Positions 45,282 through 53,880 of a stretch of DNA of 64,000 nucleotides are shown in pieces. The position numbers were made by a program, and so were the translations under genes. How positions within the stretch are numbered: the stretch's first letter is position 1; the number at the start of each line of letters is the position of its first letter. Below the pieces are notes generated by a model that did no database searches, was not told the origin of the DNA, and saw only the letters and a list, made by a program, of their open reading frames with translations. The stretch is from Candidatus Zixiibacteriota bacterium (lineage in GTDB: Bacteria; Zixibacteria; MSB-5A5; GN15; FEB-12), in the NCBI GenBank assembly GCA_022571985.1, contig JACZWU010000004.1:190319-254318 (forward strand), written 5' to 3'.

Positions 45282-46151
45282 GTGAAACATAGCATCCGCG
45301 CAGCACTTGTCGTAATTTTACTCGTAAGTTTTGCAGCAGGTCTGATTCTGGCTGCTGAACCGATTCCGTTCAGTCTCAAACGCGGTATTCCAGAAATTGA
45401 AGTAATTATAAACGATTCCATCAAAGCTTCTTTTGTCATAGATACCGGCGCCGACCATATTTATATCGATAAGACTTTTGCCGAAAAGCACGGCCTGTTG
45501 TCCGGCCATATGCAGCCAATGCGGCCTACGCGCGGCTCTATAGGTAGTACTGAAGCAAAGTTATTCAGCGTAGAGAGCCTGAAATTTGGAGACATATTTT
45601 TGTCCGATCTATCTATAGTTGCTATTGATTTAGTGTCACAGATTAAAGACACTTCTAAGGGGTATCCCGATGGCGTGCTTGGGTATTCATTCTTAAAGAA
45701 CTACCAACTTAGTTTTGACAACTATCCAAGGGTGTGGCTAAGTAAGGATTCTATTGGATACAAAAATAGTATTGCAATGTTATATGACTCAGTTTCTTTT
45801 GAATTACAGCGCCATTTCATCGTAGTTGATGTAAGAATAAATGGTACAACTGATGCCAAATTCATTCTTGATACTGGGTCCTCCTATTCAATTTTTTCTC
45901 CGGAATTAGCCATTAAACTCGGGTATCTAGATTCTTCAATGGCAATTATCGCTGAAAGTATTTCACTTGATGATGTGGCATGGCGTGACAGCGTTGTGGT
46001 CTTGGTCCGCGATATTAGTGATGTTAGCGAAGCAATCAAAAATCCACTTATTGAAGGAATCTTGGGAACGTCGTTTTTGAAAGGGCATTCGTTCATTATT
46101 GATTACAGCCGAAGGAATTTGGACTTTGTAATTATTCGATCAATTCGCTGA
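45282..46151 (+). CDS. Exported retropepsin-like aspartic protease with two DTG sites
   Basis: A 289-residue protein with signal peptide (~1-25). Two halves each carry a retropepsin-type site: SFVIDTGADHIYI (Asp54) and KFILDTGSSYSIF (Asp197), each followed later by an ILGT/VLGYSFLK-like flap-end motif (GVLGYSFLK, GILGTSFLK). A tandem pair in one chain would form an internal pepsin-like dimer. GTG start three bases behind ccmE, so probably co-transcribed with the ccm genes. The second half is AT-richer than neighbours. Substrate unknown. Confidence 0.85.
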   Translation: MKHSIRAALVVILLVSFAAGLILAAEPIPFSLKRGIPEIEVIINDSIKASFVIDTGADHIYIDKTFAEKHGLLSGHMQPMRPTRGSIGSTEAKLFSVESLKFGDIFLSDLSIVAIDLVSQIKDTSKGYPDGVLGYSFLKNYQLSFDNYPRVWLSKDSIGYKNSIAMLYDSVSFELQRHFIVVDVRINGTTDAKFILDTGSSYSIFSPELAIKLGYLDSSMAIIAESISLDDVAWRDSVVVLVRDISDVSEAIKNPLIEGILGTSFLKGHSFIIDYSRRNLDFVIIRSIR

Positions 46152-46196
46152 AGATTTTGTTTCCTTGACAAGTTGTTCTGGAAAGTTTAGTTTAAT

Positions 46197-46432
46197 GCAA
46201 ATCGTTGCGGTGTCCCGCCTGATGCGGGAGTAAAAGGGAAGACGGTGAAAAACCGTCGCAGCCCCGCTACTGTAACGGCTACTTTCAAGGCATTTCAAGC
46301 CACCGGTAAAATTGACCGGGAAGGCGCTTTGAAAGGTTTGACGCCGGAGCCAGGAAACCTGCCGTAACCAAATCAATCTAAGACCGAAAACGACGCGGGT
46401 CGTTATCAGGAAACTCGCGCTGGTGGCAGGTC
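46197..46432 (+). ncRNA. Cobalamin riboswitch
   Basis: Conserved landmarks in order: GGGAAGACGGTGAAAAACCG (46236 onward), CGCAGCCCCGCTACTGTAA (46257 on), GGGAAGGC and the B12 box GCCGGAGCCAGGAAACCTGC (46343 on). The sequence ACCTGCC (46357-46363) is complementary to GGCAGGT (46425-46431) just before the receptor's ribosome-binding site, a possible switching element. Cobalamin binding would reduce expression of the downstream receptor. Confidence 0.95.
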
Positions 46433-46448
46433 TTTGGAAAGGCATACC

Positions 46449-48365
46449 ATGAAGCGCTTTTTGCTGTTCATGGCCGCTCTTTTGCTCGTGGAAGCGACGG
46501 GAATCCACGCTCAAGAGACAAGCGGCACTGAAGAAAACCCCAAAGAACTAAACGACTCAATCGTTGTCACAGCCAACCGCACAGCCACGCCGCTGCGCCA
46601 GATAGGCAGCTCTGTTACTGTTATAACCAGCGCTGAGATTAAAAACAGCCAGGCGGTGATGATAACTGACATTCTGCGCCATGTGCCCGGGCTTGATGTT
46701 GTCCAGTCAGGCGGCGCCGGCACGCTGACCTCGCTTTTTTTAAGAGGCGCCAACGCCCACCATACTCTGGTTTTGCTTGACGGCATATCACTTAATGACC
46801 CCAGTTCGCCCAATAACGCCGCCGATTTGTCAAACTTGAGAACCGAAAATATATCACGAATCGAAATCCTGCGCGGGCCACAGAGCGTACTCTATGGACC
46901 GGAAGCAATCGGCGGGGTTGTTCAGCTATTTACTAAAACCGGAAGTGCAAATAGGCAGCTGAGTTTTTCATCCGAGACCGGTTCATTTAACACTCTCAAT
47001 TTCAATACCGGCTTAAGCGGCTCACACAAGATACTCAATTATTCACTTTCCGCATCGTTTCTTGATACAGACGGTATTTCTGCCGCCGACAAAGATGACG
47101 GTGCCACCGAAAACGATGGTTATAAGAACAGCCAGCTATCTTCGCGGCTCGATTTTGACTTAAGCGAAGCGTTATCCCTCAGACTGACTGGCCGCTATAC
47201 CGACTCTGAGTCAGACATTGACAAGACATTCGGCATACTCGATGACCCCAACTATGTTTCAGACCAAAAGGAGCTTCAGTACGGCGCACATTTGATTCAT
47301 AATTCTTTAAATTCATCCTGGCGTCATCAGCTCAGTCTGGCTGTGACTGATATCGAAAGGAATACTTTTGACAGCTACGACGTCGACCATCCCAGCGATT
47401 CACAGTCTACATTTACAACCGGTGAACGAATAGCATTTAGCTGGCAGAGTTCCCTTCAAATAAGCAGACGAAACGCTCTGACGATCGGAATCGAAACTGA
47501 GCACTCAGAATTTTCGAGCGACCTCTTTTTCCGAAGCTTCTTTGGAGATTTCACAGACCGCCTAGACGGCATACATGCCTGGAGCCGGGGCATTTATATT
47601 TTCGACCAGGCACAAATTGGTGAGAAACTGTTTCTGACCGCAGGCGCCCGACTTGATGAACACAAACAATTCGGCACTACTGATACTTACAGAGTTACAG
47701 CCGCCTACCTGTTTGAAAGTGTCAACGCCAGAATTCGCGGCGTCATCGGCACCGGCTACAAAGCGCCGTCAATATTTCAGCTATACCACCCCAGTCCCTT
47801 TATAGGCAACCCCGACCTTTTGCCCGAAAAAAGTCGAAGCTGGGAGATAGGGGCAGAGCACGAACTTGTAAGAGAGTTTCTGACAATTTCTGTCACTTAC
47901 TTCGACAACGACTACAAAGACTTGATTCAAGGAACCGAAAACCTGGCTGAAGCTTCCTCGCATGGCCTTGAGGCGTCGCTTGAGTTGAGCTCACATCAGT
48001 TCCGCACCCGTTTAGACTACACCTATTCCAGGAGCGAAGACAAGGCCACCGGGGCAGAACTAATCAGGCGGCCGGCACAAAAACTTGTCCTGGTTACAAG
48101 CTACCAGCCGAGTCAAAGCCTTATTCTGAATATGACAGCGAGGTATGTGAGCGATCGCTATGACCTTGATTTCCGTCCATTCCCGGCCACGCGAGTTACT
48201 CTGAAAAGTTATACAGTCGTTAATCTGGCAGCCTCGTATGCTTTAAGCCAGAATCTGCAGCTGACCGGACGGATTGATAATCTATTCGATGAAGATTATC
48301 AGGAAGTTCTTACCTACGGCAATATCCCTCTTTCGGCCCATTTTGGATTCAGGGTTTCTATGTAG
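46449..48365 (+). CDS. TonB-dependent outer-membrane receptor, probable cobalamin transporter (BtuB-like)
   Basis: A 638-residue receptor: signal peptide ~1-23, TonB-box-like DSIVVTA, plug domain (~40-160, PLRQIGSSVTVITSAEI, LRGPQSVLYGPEAIGG), then a 22-strand-size barrel with GTGYKAPSIFQLYHPSPFIGN and LLPEKS motifs and terminal IDNLFDEDYQE. The riboswitch directly upstream makes cobalamin the likely ligand. GGAAAGG at 46436-46442 selects the ATG at 46449 over a TTG at 46434. No BtuF/C/D genes in the window. The last residue is Met, not the usual aromatic. Confidence 0.93.
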   Translation: MKRFLLFMAALLLVEATGIHAQETSGTEENPKELNDSIVVTANRTATPLRQIGSSVTVITSAEIKNSQAVMITDILRHVPGLDVVQSGGAGTLTSLFLRGANAHHTLVLLDGISLNDPSSPNNAADLSNLRTENISRIEILRGPQSVLYGPEAIGGVVQLFTKTGSANRQLSFSSETGSFNTLNFNTGLSGSHKILNYSLSASFLDTDGISAADKDDGATENDGYKNSQLSSRLDFDLSEALSLRLTGRYTDSESDIDKTFGILDDPNYVSDQKELQYGAHLIHNSLNSSWRHQLSLAVTDIERNTFDSYDVDHPSDSQSTFTTGERIAFSWQSSLQISRRNALTIGIETEHSEFSSDLFFRSFFGDFTDRLDGIHAWSRGIYIFDQAQIGEKLFLTAGARLDEHKQFGTTDTYRVTAAYLFESVNARIRGVIGTGYKAPSIFQLYHPSPFIGNPDLLPEKSRSWEIGAEHELVREFLTISVTYFDNDYKDLIQGTENLAEASSHGLEASLELSSHQFRTRLDYTYSRSEDKATGAELIRRPAQKLVLVTSYQPSQSLILNMTARYVSDRYDLDFRPFPATRVTLKSYTVVNLAASYALSQNLQLTGRIDNLFDEDYQEVLTYGNIPLSAHFGFRVSM

Positions 48366-48471
48366 GCAGCCTGTCCGGAAAAAAGTAGAATATAGGGGTA
48401 AATATGTCGGATTTGCCCCATTTTCCCTCAGAAACTGCTCTTGAGTTTGTGAATGTTATAACATTTTTTGC

Positions 48472-48499
48472 TTGACGGATTGAACATAATGACTATATT
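48472..48499 (+). promoter_or_regulatory. Promoter of the STAS-like gene
   Basis: TTGACG (48472-48477), 16 nt and TATATT (48494-48499), about 58 bases before the ATG. Confidence 0.6.
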
Positions 48500-48557
48500 A
48501 ACGTCGTATCTTCTGTAGATAGATTTTCAACATTTATTCAATTTTAGAAAGATAAAA

Positions 48558-48989
48558 ATGTCAGATTGGCACTTTCAGTTTAACATAGATATTGATGCTA
48601 AAAACTCGATAGCCAGCGTCAAAATTTATGGAGTATGGCGCGAGGAAACCGCCCGGGAATACTCTGAGCACTTCAAGGAAGAAGTAAAAGCTATTACAGG
48701 CAAGCCCTGGGTACGTCTGGTCGATTTGTCCAACTGGAAGACCGCTTCGGATGAAGTCATTGAGGTAATTGGCGAACTTCTGCAATGGTGCATTGACAAT
48801 AATATGATCCATTCAATCTATATAATTGACAACCCCATTACTTATGGTCAGCTGATGCGCATGGTCAGCAGGGGCAAGGCCAGAGACATTACCAAAACTT
48901 TCCGAACTCGCAACGAAGCTGAAAAATACCTGAAAGAAAAAGGCTTCACAGCCGAATCCCAGACCGACGAAAGCAGCATCTTTAAGTAG
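48558..48989 (+). CDS. STAS/SpoIIAA-like protein
   Basis: A 143-residue protein lacking membrane segments. SVKIYGVWREETAREYSEHF and WVRLVDLSNW followed by an alternating strand/helix pattern fit the SpoIIAA-like STAS fold, used in regulatory or lipid-binding modules. The usual phosphorylatable Ser of anti-sigma antagonists is not evident. It has its own promoter. No partner kinase nearby. Confidence 0.6.
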   Translation: MSDWHFQFNIDIDAKNSIASVKIYGVWREETAREYSEHFKEEVKAITGKPWVRLVDLSNWKTASDEVIEVIGELLQWCIDNNMIHSIYIIDNPITYGQLMRMVSRGKARDITKTFRTRNEAEKYLKEKGFTAESQTDESSIFK

Positions 48990-49002
48990 CCTTCGCGCGC
49001 AA

Positions 49003-49088
49003 GTCATTCCTGCGCACAAATTATTCCCGCACACTTGTCTTTCCTGCTTTAGTCCCTAAGAGGGGCGTAGGCAGGAATCCATCTTTTT
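49003..49088 (+). repeat. GTCATTCC hairpin repeat
   Basis: GTCATTCCTGC at the left, CTTGTCTTTCCTGC in the middle and GCAGGAATCCATCTTTTT at the right; TTCCTGC (49041-49047) pairs with GCAGGAA (49071-49077). It belongs to the family at 7443 and 7612. Confidence 0.65.
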
Positions 49089-49238
49089 GTTTGGTCTTTC
49101 CCTTAAATGAAATAACTGCGACAGGAAAAGCTTTTCTTTAACGGTCTGGGCTGTTATTTTGTAGTGATTGGGGAGGGAAATTGGGGTAGTGAACTCGCCT
49201 GAATTGAGGTCCACCCAGCCGGCTTAGAGTAATATGTT

Positions 49239-50096
49239 CTAAGGGTATACTCGGAAAAGGGAATCGCAAAACAACACTACTTCTTTACCTTTTTTATGGC
49301 GCTGAGCGCTGTGATTGATTGTGAACTTGCGCTTGAAGTATCCGGAGTAGAGCTCGCGCACAAACATACTGTCATCATATGTCATTATCCAATTTAGTTT
49401 CGATTGAGACAGGAAGTCTGCTAGAGAAAGATGGTCATCAATTTTGTAATCATTAAGATACAATGAATCACCTTGTTCGTAGTAGGGAGGGTCGAGAAAC
49501 GCTAAATGCTTCGAACCTTGTGCTCTCTTCTCAATGTTTATTAGAAAATTGATTCCATCGCGATTTGAAACTGAAATTTTGTGTCTAAGTCGACCAATAT
49601 TGCGAAGTCGACTAATGAGAGTGCTCTTGTTAAATCTCGCTCCGATTTTCCATTGGCCATTTTGCGCTAGACCCCCTATCGGTCTTCCACCAATGATCCC
49701 TGACCGGTTTGTACGATTTAAGAAAAGTGTAGCAAAAGCGAGTCGTTTTTCATTTGAAGTTGGATCTAAATAAATTGCCCTTTGTTTGTGCCATTCCTCA
49801 ATCGTAACCTGAACGTGACGGATTTTTCGAATTAGGTATTCTGTTTTGGAAACTGCAATGTTCCAAAAAGAATATATGGCTGGATCCAAGTCATTAAGTA
49901 TGATGCGGTCTACTATACCTGTCTGTAATAAAGTTAGCGAGGCTCCGGCGCCACCTGCGTAGGGTTCCACAAAAACTAATTTGTCATTTGGACAATAGTT
50001 TTTTCGAATCGCTTTTGTCAAAAATGTAGCAAGTCGTGTTTTGCCTCCGGGATACCTCAGAGGGCTAGGGAAGTCATCTATAACACTATTAATCAT
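49239..50096 (-). CDS. D12-class DNA adenine-N6 methyltransferase
   Basis: A 285-residue enzyme of the Dam/M.DpnII group. SPLRYPGGKTRLA opens the protein, FVEPYAGGAGASL (42-54) is the AdoMet motif, LDPPYYEQG contains catalytic DPPY (202-205), and NRTNRSGIIGG is typical of the class. It would methylate adenine, perhaps in GATC (inference). The start codon directly abuts the stop of the upstream ParB-like gene. No restriction endonuclease is adjacent. AT-rich compared with the core genes around it. Confidence 0.92.
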   Translation of the reverse strand: MINSVIDDFPSPLRYPGGKTRLATFLTKAIRKNYCPNDKLVFVEPYAGGAGASLTLLQTGIVDRIILNDLDPAIYSFWNIAVSKTEYLIRKIRHVQVTIEEWHKQRAIYLDPTSNEKRLAFATLFLNRTNRSGIIGGRPIGGLAQNGQWKIGARFNKSTLISRLRNIGRLRHKISVSNRDGINFLINIEKRAQGSKHLAFLDPPYYEQGDSLYLNDYKIDDHLSLADFLSQSKLNWIMTYDDSMFVRELYSGYFKRKFTINHSAQRHKKGKEVVLFCDSLFRVYP

Positions 50097-51473
50097 TTAA
50101 TTTGTTTTAACCCCAGGTACGAGGAATTTGAATAATGTGTACACATTTATCCATAAATCCTTGATGTTTGTCTCTGTAGCAAGAAAAAGCGTATTATGGG
50201 CAACCTGATTTAATGTTTTCGTTAGCAAGTCGTTATGGAGTTGCTCAATAGTTTTCTTAAGGTCCCTGTCATTAACGTAATTATCTTTAATGAAATCTAT
50301 TTTCTTTACAAGTGTTAACTCCAGTTGTTTTGTTTCTTTCTTTTTCTTAAGGTATTCAACAGTTGCTACTTCAATGAGAATACGGACCAGAATACTTGAC
50401 GCGTGAGGACACTCTGAAACGTTTATTTTTTGCAACTCTTGGAAGACGGCTTTTACTTTATCAGAAGCATTTCTTGGTAAAACGAGTTTCGGGTCTATAA
50501 GAGCTAAGAAACCATTAGTTTGAGAACGCTTACGTTTTTGACTAGATTTCTTGCCCTTTTTCTTCTTCTTGCGTTCTGTAGATTGCGCTTCTTTTATTAG
50601 TCTATCAACTTCATCTACATCAATAGGACTAATTGAGCCGAGATACTCCCTTATCGCGCGTTCTTTATTAAGAGTTCTAGAATTGAGAACTCTGGCTCCA
50701 TCAAGTGATTTCTTCTTTACGATATTGTATACAATGATTTTAAGCAGTTTGAGGAATTCACTTTCATCCTCTATACGCAATTCGAATTCGAGTCTTTCAT
50801 ATTTCAATTTCTTTCTACCTTCATTTCCGCCAACTACTCGATAGAGATTGGTGGCATACCCCCTTCCCAATACCGATTGTATGAATGAATTTGGTAAATC
50901 AACTAACTTCACTTTGTCAGCAAAGTTTGCTCTGAAGATGCTATCTTTCTCCATCGGAGACAAAGAATCTGCTGAGGTATCTCTTGTTCTTTTAATATAG
51001 TGGTCTCTTTCGTATTGCTCCCAGCGTTTTTCGTTGTTACCATAATAGTGTTTTCTTTCAATATACCTCATGCCTTCCTTTTTCGTACTAGTGATGAGGG
51101 CTTCAAGCCTAAAATGCTTGTCGATTGAAATTTGTTTCTTAAACGACTCAAATTTGTCTTTCATATCGTCGTCAGAAATGATAGAGGGGTCTACCAAGCA
51201 CTTATAAGTGGCAAGTCTTCTGTTTCCTTCCAGCACAACGAGCTGATTCTTATTTCTCCATACAACTAATTTTTCTAACTGAGGCAAGTCAGCATCTTTA
51301 ATGAAGTCTTTTGCAAGGTTCTCAAGATCATATTTTTTCAAAAGAGTCTGGATCAGATCATATTCATCGCCGCCCAACATGTAATCTGGAATGCGAGAAT
51401 TTTCGTCCCACAATAACAGATCTTTTATAGGTATATGTTTTGTCTCCCAATTTTGTTTGGATCTAGTCATCAT
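50097..51473 (-). CDS. ParB-like N-terminal-domain protein
   Basis: A 458-residue protein. The N-terminal ~110 residues fit the ParB/sulfiredoxin-like fold, with LWDENSRIPD and LVVLEGNRRLATYK (EGNRR at 82-86). A helical middle, a Lys-rich linker (~302-323, RKKKKKGKKSSQKRKR), and an unassigned C-terminal helical domain (~325-458) follow. Not a chromosomal ParB: no ParA and no typical HTH. Its stop is immediately followed by the methyltransferase ATG (TAAATG). ParB-like domains of this kind occur in defence and phage loci as nucleases or NTP-dependent switches (family knowledge); its role here is unknown. Confidence 0.75.
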   Translation of the reverse strand: MMTRSKQNWETKHIPIKDLLLWDENSRIPDYMLGGDEYDLIQTLLKKYDLENLAKDFIKDADLPQLEKLVVWRNKNQLVVLEGNRRLATYKCLVDPSIISDDDMKDKFESFKKQISIDKHFRLEALITSTKKEGMRYIERKHYYGNNEKRWEQYERDHYIKRTRDTSADSLSPMEKDSIFRANFADKVKLVDLPNSFIQSVLGRGYATNLYRVVGGNEGRKKLKYERLEFELRIEDESEFLKLLKIIVYNIVKKKSLDGARVLNSRTLNKERAIREYLGSISPIDVDEVDRLIKEAQSTERKKKKKGKKSSQKRKRSQTNGFLALIDPKLVLPRNASDKVKAVFQELQKINVSECPHASSILVRILIEVATVEYLKKKKETKQLELTLVKKIDFIKDNYVNDRDLKKTIEQLHNDLLTKTLNQVAHNTLFLATETNIKDLWINVYTLFKFLVPGVKTN

Positions 51474-51587
51474 ATAAATTCCCTCCTTTTCTATACCTGC
51501 GTTTTAAGTATATTTGTCCTACTATATTTATAACGAATTTTACCCCAGTAGCGCAAGCGACAAATGAAAACGCTTTCCGCTAATTCC

Positions 51588-53606
51588 CTACTTCATATAC
51601 TTCCCAAACCACCTGGATATCCAGCCCAATCTGGCGATGCGGCGGTCGGGGCGGCCGTGGCGCGAGAGGCCGTGCGGTTCTTCGGGGAATATAACCAGTT
51701 CGACTTTCTTTTTCAATAGTTTCAGTATGACATACATCTGGTGCGCCTGCTCGATAGGACAGCGCAAATCCTGTTCGCTGTGGATAATTAAGACCGGCGT
51801 TTTCACTTTTTTGAAGTATGTCTTGGGTGAGCGCTTCTCGTAGTTTTCGGGGTTGGTCCAGGGGAAGCCATCAAACTCCCGTTCAATATCGTAACCGACA
51901 TCCGAGGAACCGACAAACGAATTTAAATCACAAATCGAGCGCTGTGTCACGGCCGCTTTAAATCTGTTAGTGTGGCCGATTATCCAGTTGGTCATAAAAC
52001 CGCCATAGGAGCCGCCGGTCACGCCGATCTTTTTAGAGTTAATGAAACGTTGCTTTTCCATATAGTCGGCCGCGGCCATACAGTCTTTGTAATCCAAGTC
52101 ACCCCAGCCGCCGCAGATGGACTCAGCCCAGGTTTCACCCCGTCCGGCCCCGCCGCGGGGATTGGTGTAAAATATGACGTAGCCTTTGGCCGCTAAGTAC
52201 TGCATTTCGTGAAAGAAAGTATGGGCATACTGCACCCGCGGTCCGCCGTGAATTTGCAAAATAGCCGGATACTTTTTGTTGGCATTAAATTTCGGCGGCC
52301 GCAGGAGCCAGCCCTGAAGTTCGGTACCATCGAAAGATTTAAACATGACGTCAGTCGTCTTACCCAGCTGAACGTCTGTGCGCAGGAATTTGTTTAGGTC
52401 AGTATGTTTGATTGCTTTTTTCTCGCCCGCAAAAGAAGCCGGGCAGGTCATGATGTCACCCGGATTGCTGATGTCCGCGTAAACCAAAGCGGCGATGCCG
52501 CCCTTGCCGTTTAGCGAAAGTCCTTTTAAGTGGCACTTGCCTCTGAACACCCGGGTTGGCCTGCCGCCGGACTTGGGCACGTAAAAGAGATTGGTGTTGC
52601 CACTGTCGGATGACAAAAAGTAAATACGTTTGGAGTCGTCCGACCAAAATAGTACCGCCGTCTCGTGAACGTCAGATGAATCGGTAATCGACTGGTCATA
52701 GGCCATGCGGTCAAACCCTTTGAGCAGATCCTTGGTCTTCTGCTTACTGCTTAAAGTTACCAGCCAGATATGTTCGTTAGTTATGCTCCAGGCATCGTTG
52801 GGGTTGTCATGGCCGATATAGGCGATCGATTTACCGTCGGGAGAAAACTTTGGGGCGCTAATCGGACCGGCCGGAGTTAAAATCTTTTTCTCTTTGCCGC
52901 CTTTGATTGGCCGCATAAACAAGTCGTGGAACAGATAATTATAATGCGGGTTCTTAGCGCGGTTGGAAACATACGCAATTTGCTTTCCATCGGGAGAGAC
53001 AGTCGGCCAATATTCATCGGTCTTGCCATTTGTTATCTGACTGAGTTTAGCCGAGGCGGTATCAAGAGTGAAAATGTGAAAGACATCTTTGGGGACGTAG
53101 CCTTCACTGTCCATCCGATAAAAAAGCTTGGTGATATGACGATAGAGCGGATCCTTCTTTTTCTCTTTTTCGTCTTTGACATAATGCGAGTCGTTATATC
53201 TTAAAGCAAAGACCAGCGTTTTGCCATCTGGCGCCCACTGCAAACGCGAAATAGTGCCGTCCAGATCGACAACTTTTTTCTCAGCGCCGCCCGAGGTCGG
53301 CATCAGGTAAATGCCGGTCTTTTTGTTTCTGGTCGAGACAAACACAATCTGTGAGCCATCGGGAGACCAGACCGCCTGGCTATCGCTATGGTCGCCGAAA
53401 GTAAACTGGCTGCTTTTCTGGGAAGCGATATTCAGCAGATAGATATTGGCGAAGTACTTTTTCTTTTTTTCATCCATCCGCTCAACAGTATAAGCGACCT
53501 GTTTTTCGTCTGGAGATATCGAAACCGAGGTGGGTACTCTCAGGCGGTACAAATCTTCGGCTGTTATGCTTTTCTTCTTTGACGCTTTTTTAATCGGTTT
53601 ATTCAT
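51588..53606 (-). CDS. S9-family serine peptidase (acylaminoacyl/dipeptidyl peptidase-like)
   Basis: A 672-residue peptidase without signal peptide, probably cytosolic. The N-terminal half is a WD40-like propeller (repeated SPDGKQIAYVS-type motifs, ~30-400). The C-terminal alpha/beta-hydrolase domain has GGSYGGFMTN (Ser533), EQDLRCP (Asp613) and EEPHGL (His645). Cleaves peptides or acylated amino acids. Divergent from the E1 gene. Confidence 0.93.
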   Translation of the reverse strand: MNKPIKKASKKKSITAEDLYRLRVPTSVSISPDEKQVAYTVERMDEKKKKYFANIYLLNIASQKSSQFTFGDHSDSQAVWSPDGSQIVFVSTRNKKTGIYLMPTSGGAEKKVVDLDGTISRLQWAPDGKTLVFALRYNDSHYVKDEKEKKKDPLYRHITKLFYRMDSEGYVPKDVFHIFTLDTASAKLSQITNGKTDEYWPTVSPDGKQIAYVSNRAKNPHYNYLFHDLFMRPIKGGKEKKILTPAGPISAPKFSPDGKSIAYIGHDNPNDAWSITNEHIWLVTLSSKQKTKDLLKGFDRMAYDQSITDSSDVHETAVLFWSDDSKRIYFLSSDSGNTNLFYVPKSGGRPTRVFRGKCHLKGLSLNGKGGIAALVYADISNPGDIMTCPASFAGEKKAIKHTDLNKFLRTDVQLGKTTDVMFKSFDGTELQGWLLRPPKFNANKKYPAILQIHGGPRVQYAHTFFHEMQYLAAKGYVIFYTNPRGGAGRGETWAESICGGWGDLDYKDCMAAADYMEKQRFINSKKIGVTGGSYGGFMTNWIIGHTNRFKAAVTQRSICDLNSFVGSSDVGYDIEREFDGFPWTNPENYEKRSPKTYFKKVKTPVLIIHSEQDLRCPIEQAHQMYVILKLLKKKVELVIFPEEPHGLSRHGRPDRRIARLGWISRWFGKYMK

Positions 53607-53880
53607 GCAGAAGATTCCTTTAGGTCTAAGTCATTGAATTGAACAGAGAATTTACCTAAAATCACAGGCCGGACAAGCCCTAAGTCGCTGGATATGGCTC
53701 CAAAAGGCGCCAAGTCTTGAAAAACTACACAAATGCCGATATCTTAACAAAATACATTGCCTTTTGGCAGAAAAAGTATATTTTGGCCGGAGTATTTTGA
53801 ATGGACTGGCGTTTTAATTGTTGAAACTGCCAATTAAGAAGATAAACAGCTGTTTGCGAAAAGATTAAGGAGGACCTGTC

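Noticed and set aside
50097-51473. Chromosome-partitioning ParB
   Set aside because: There is no adjacent parA, no typical helix-turn-helix or parS-like cluster, and the neighbour is a methyltransferase.
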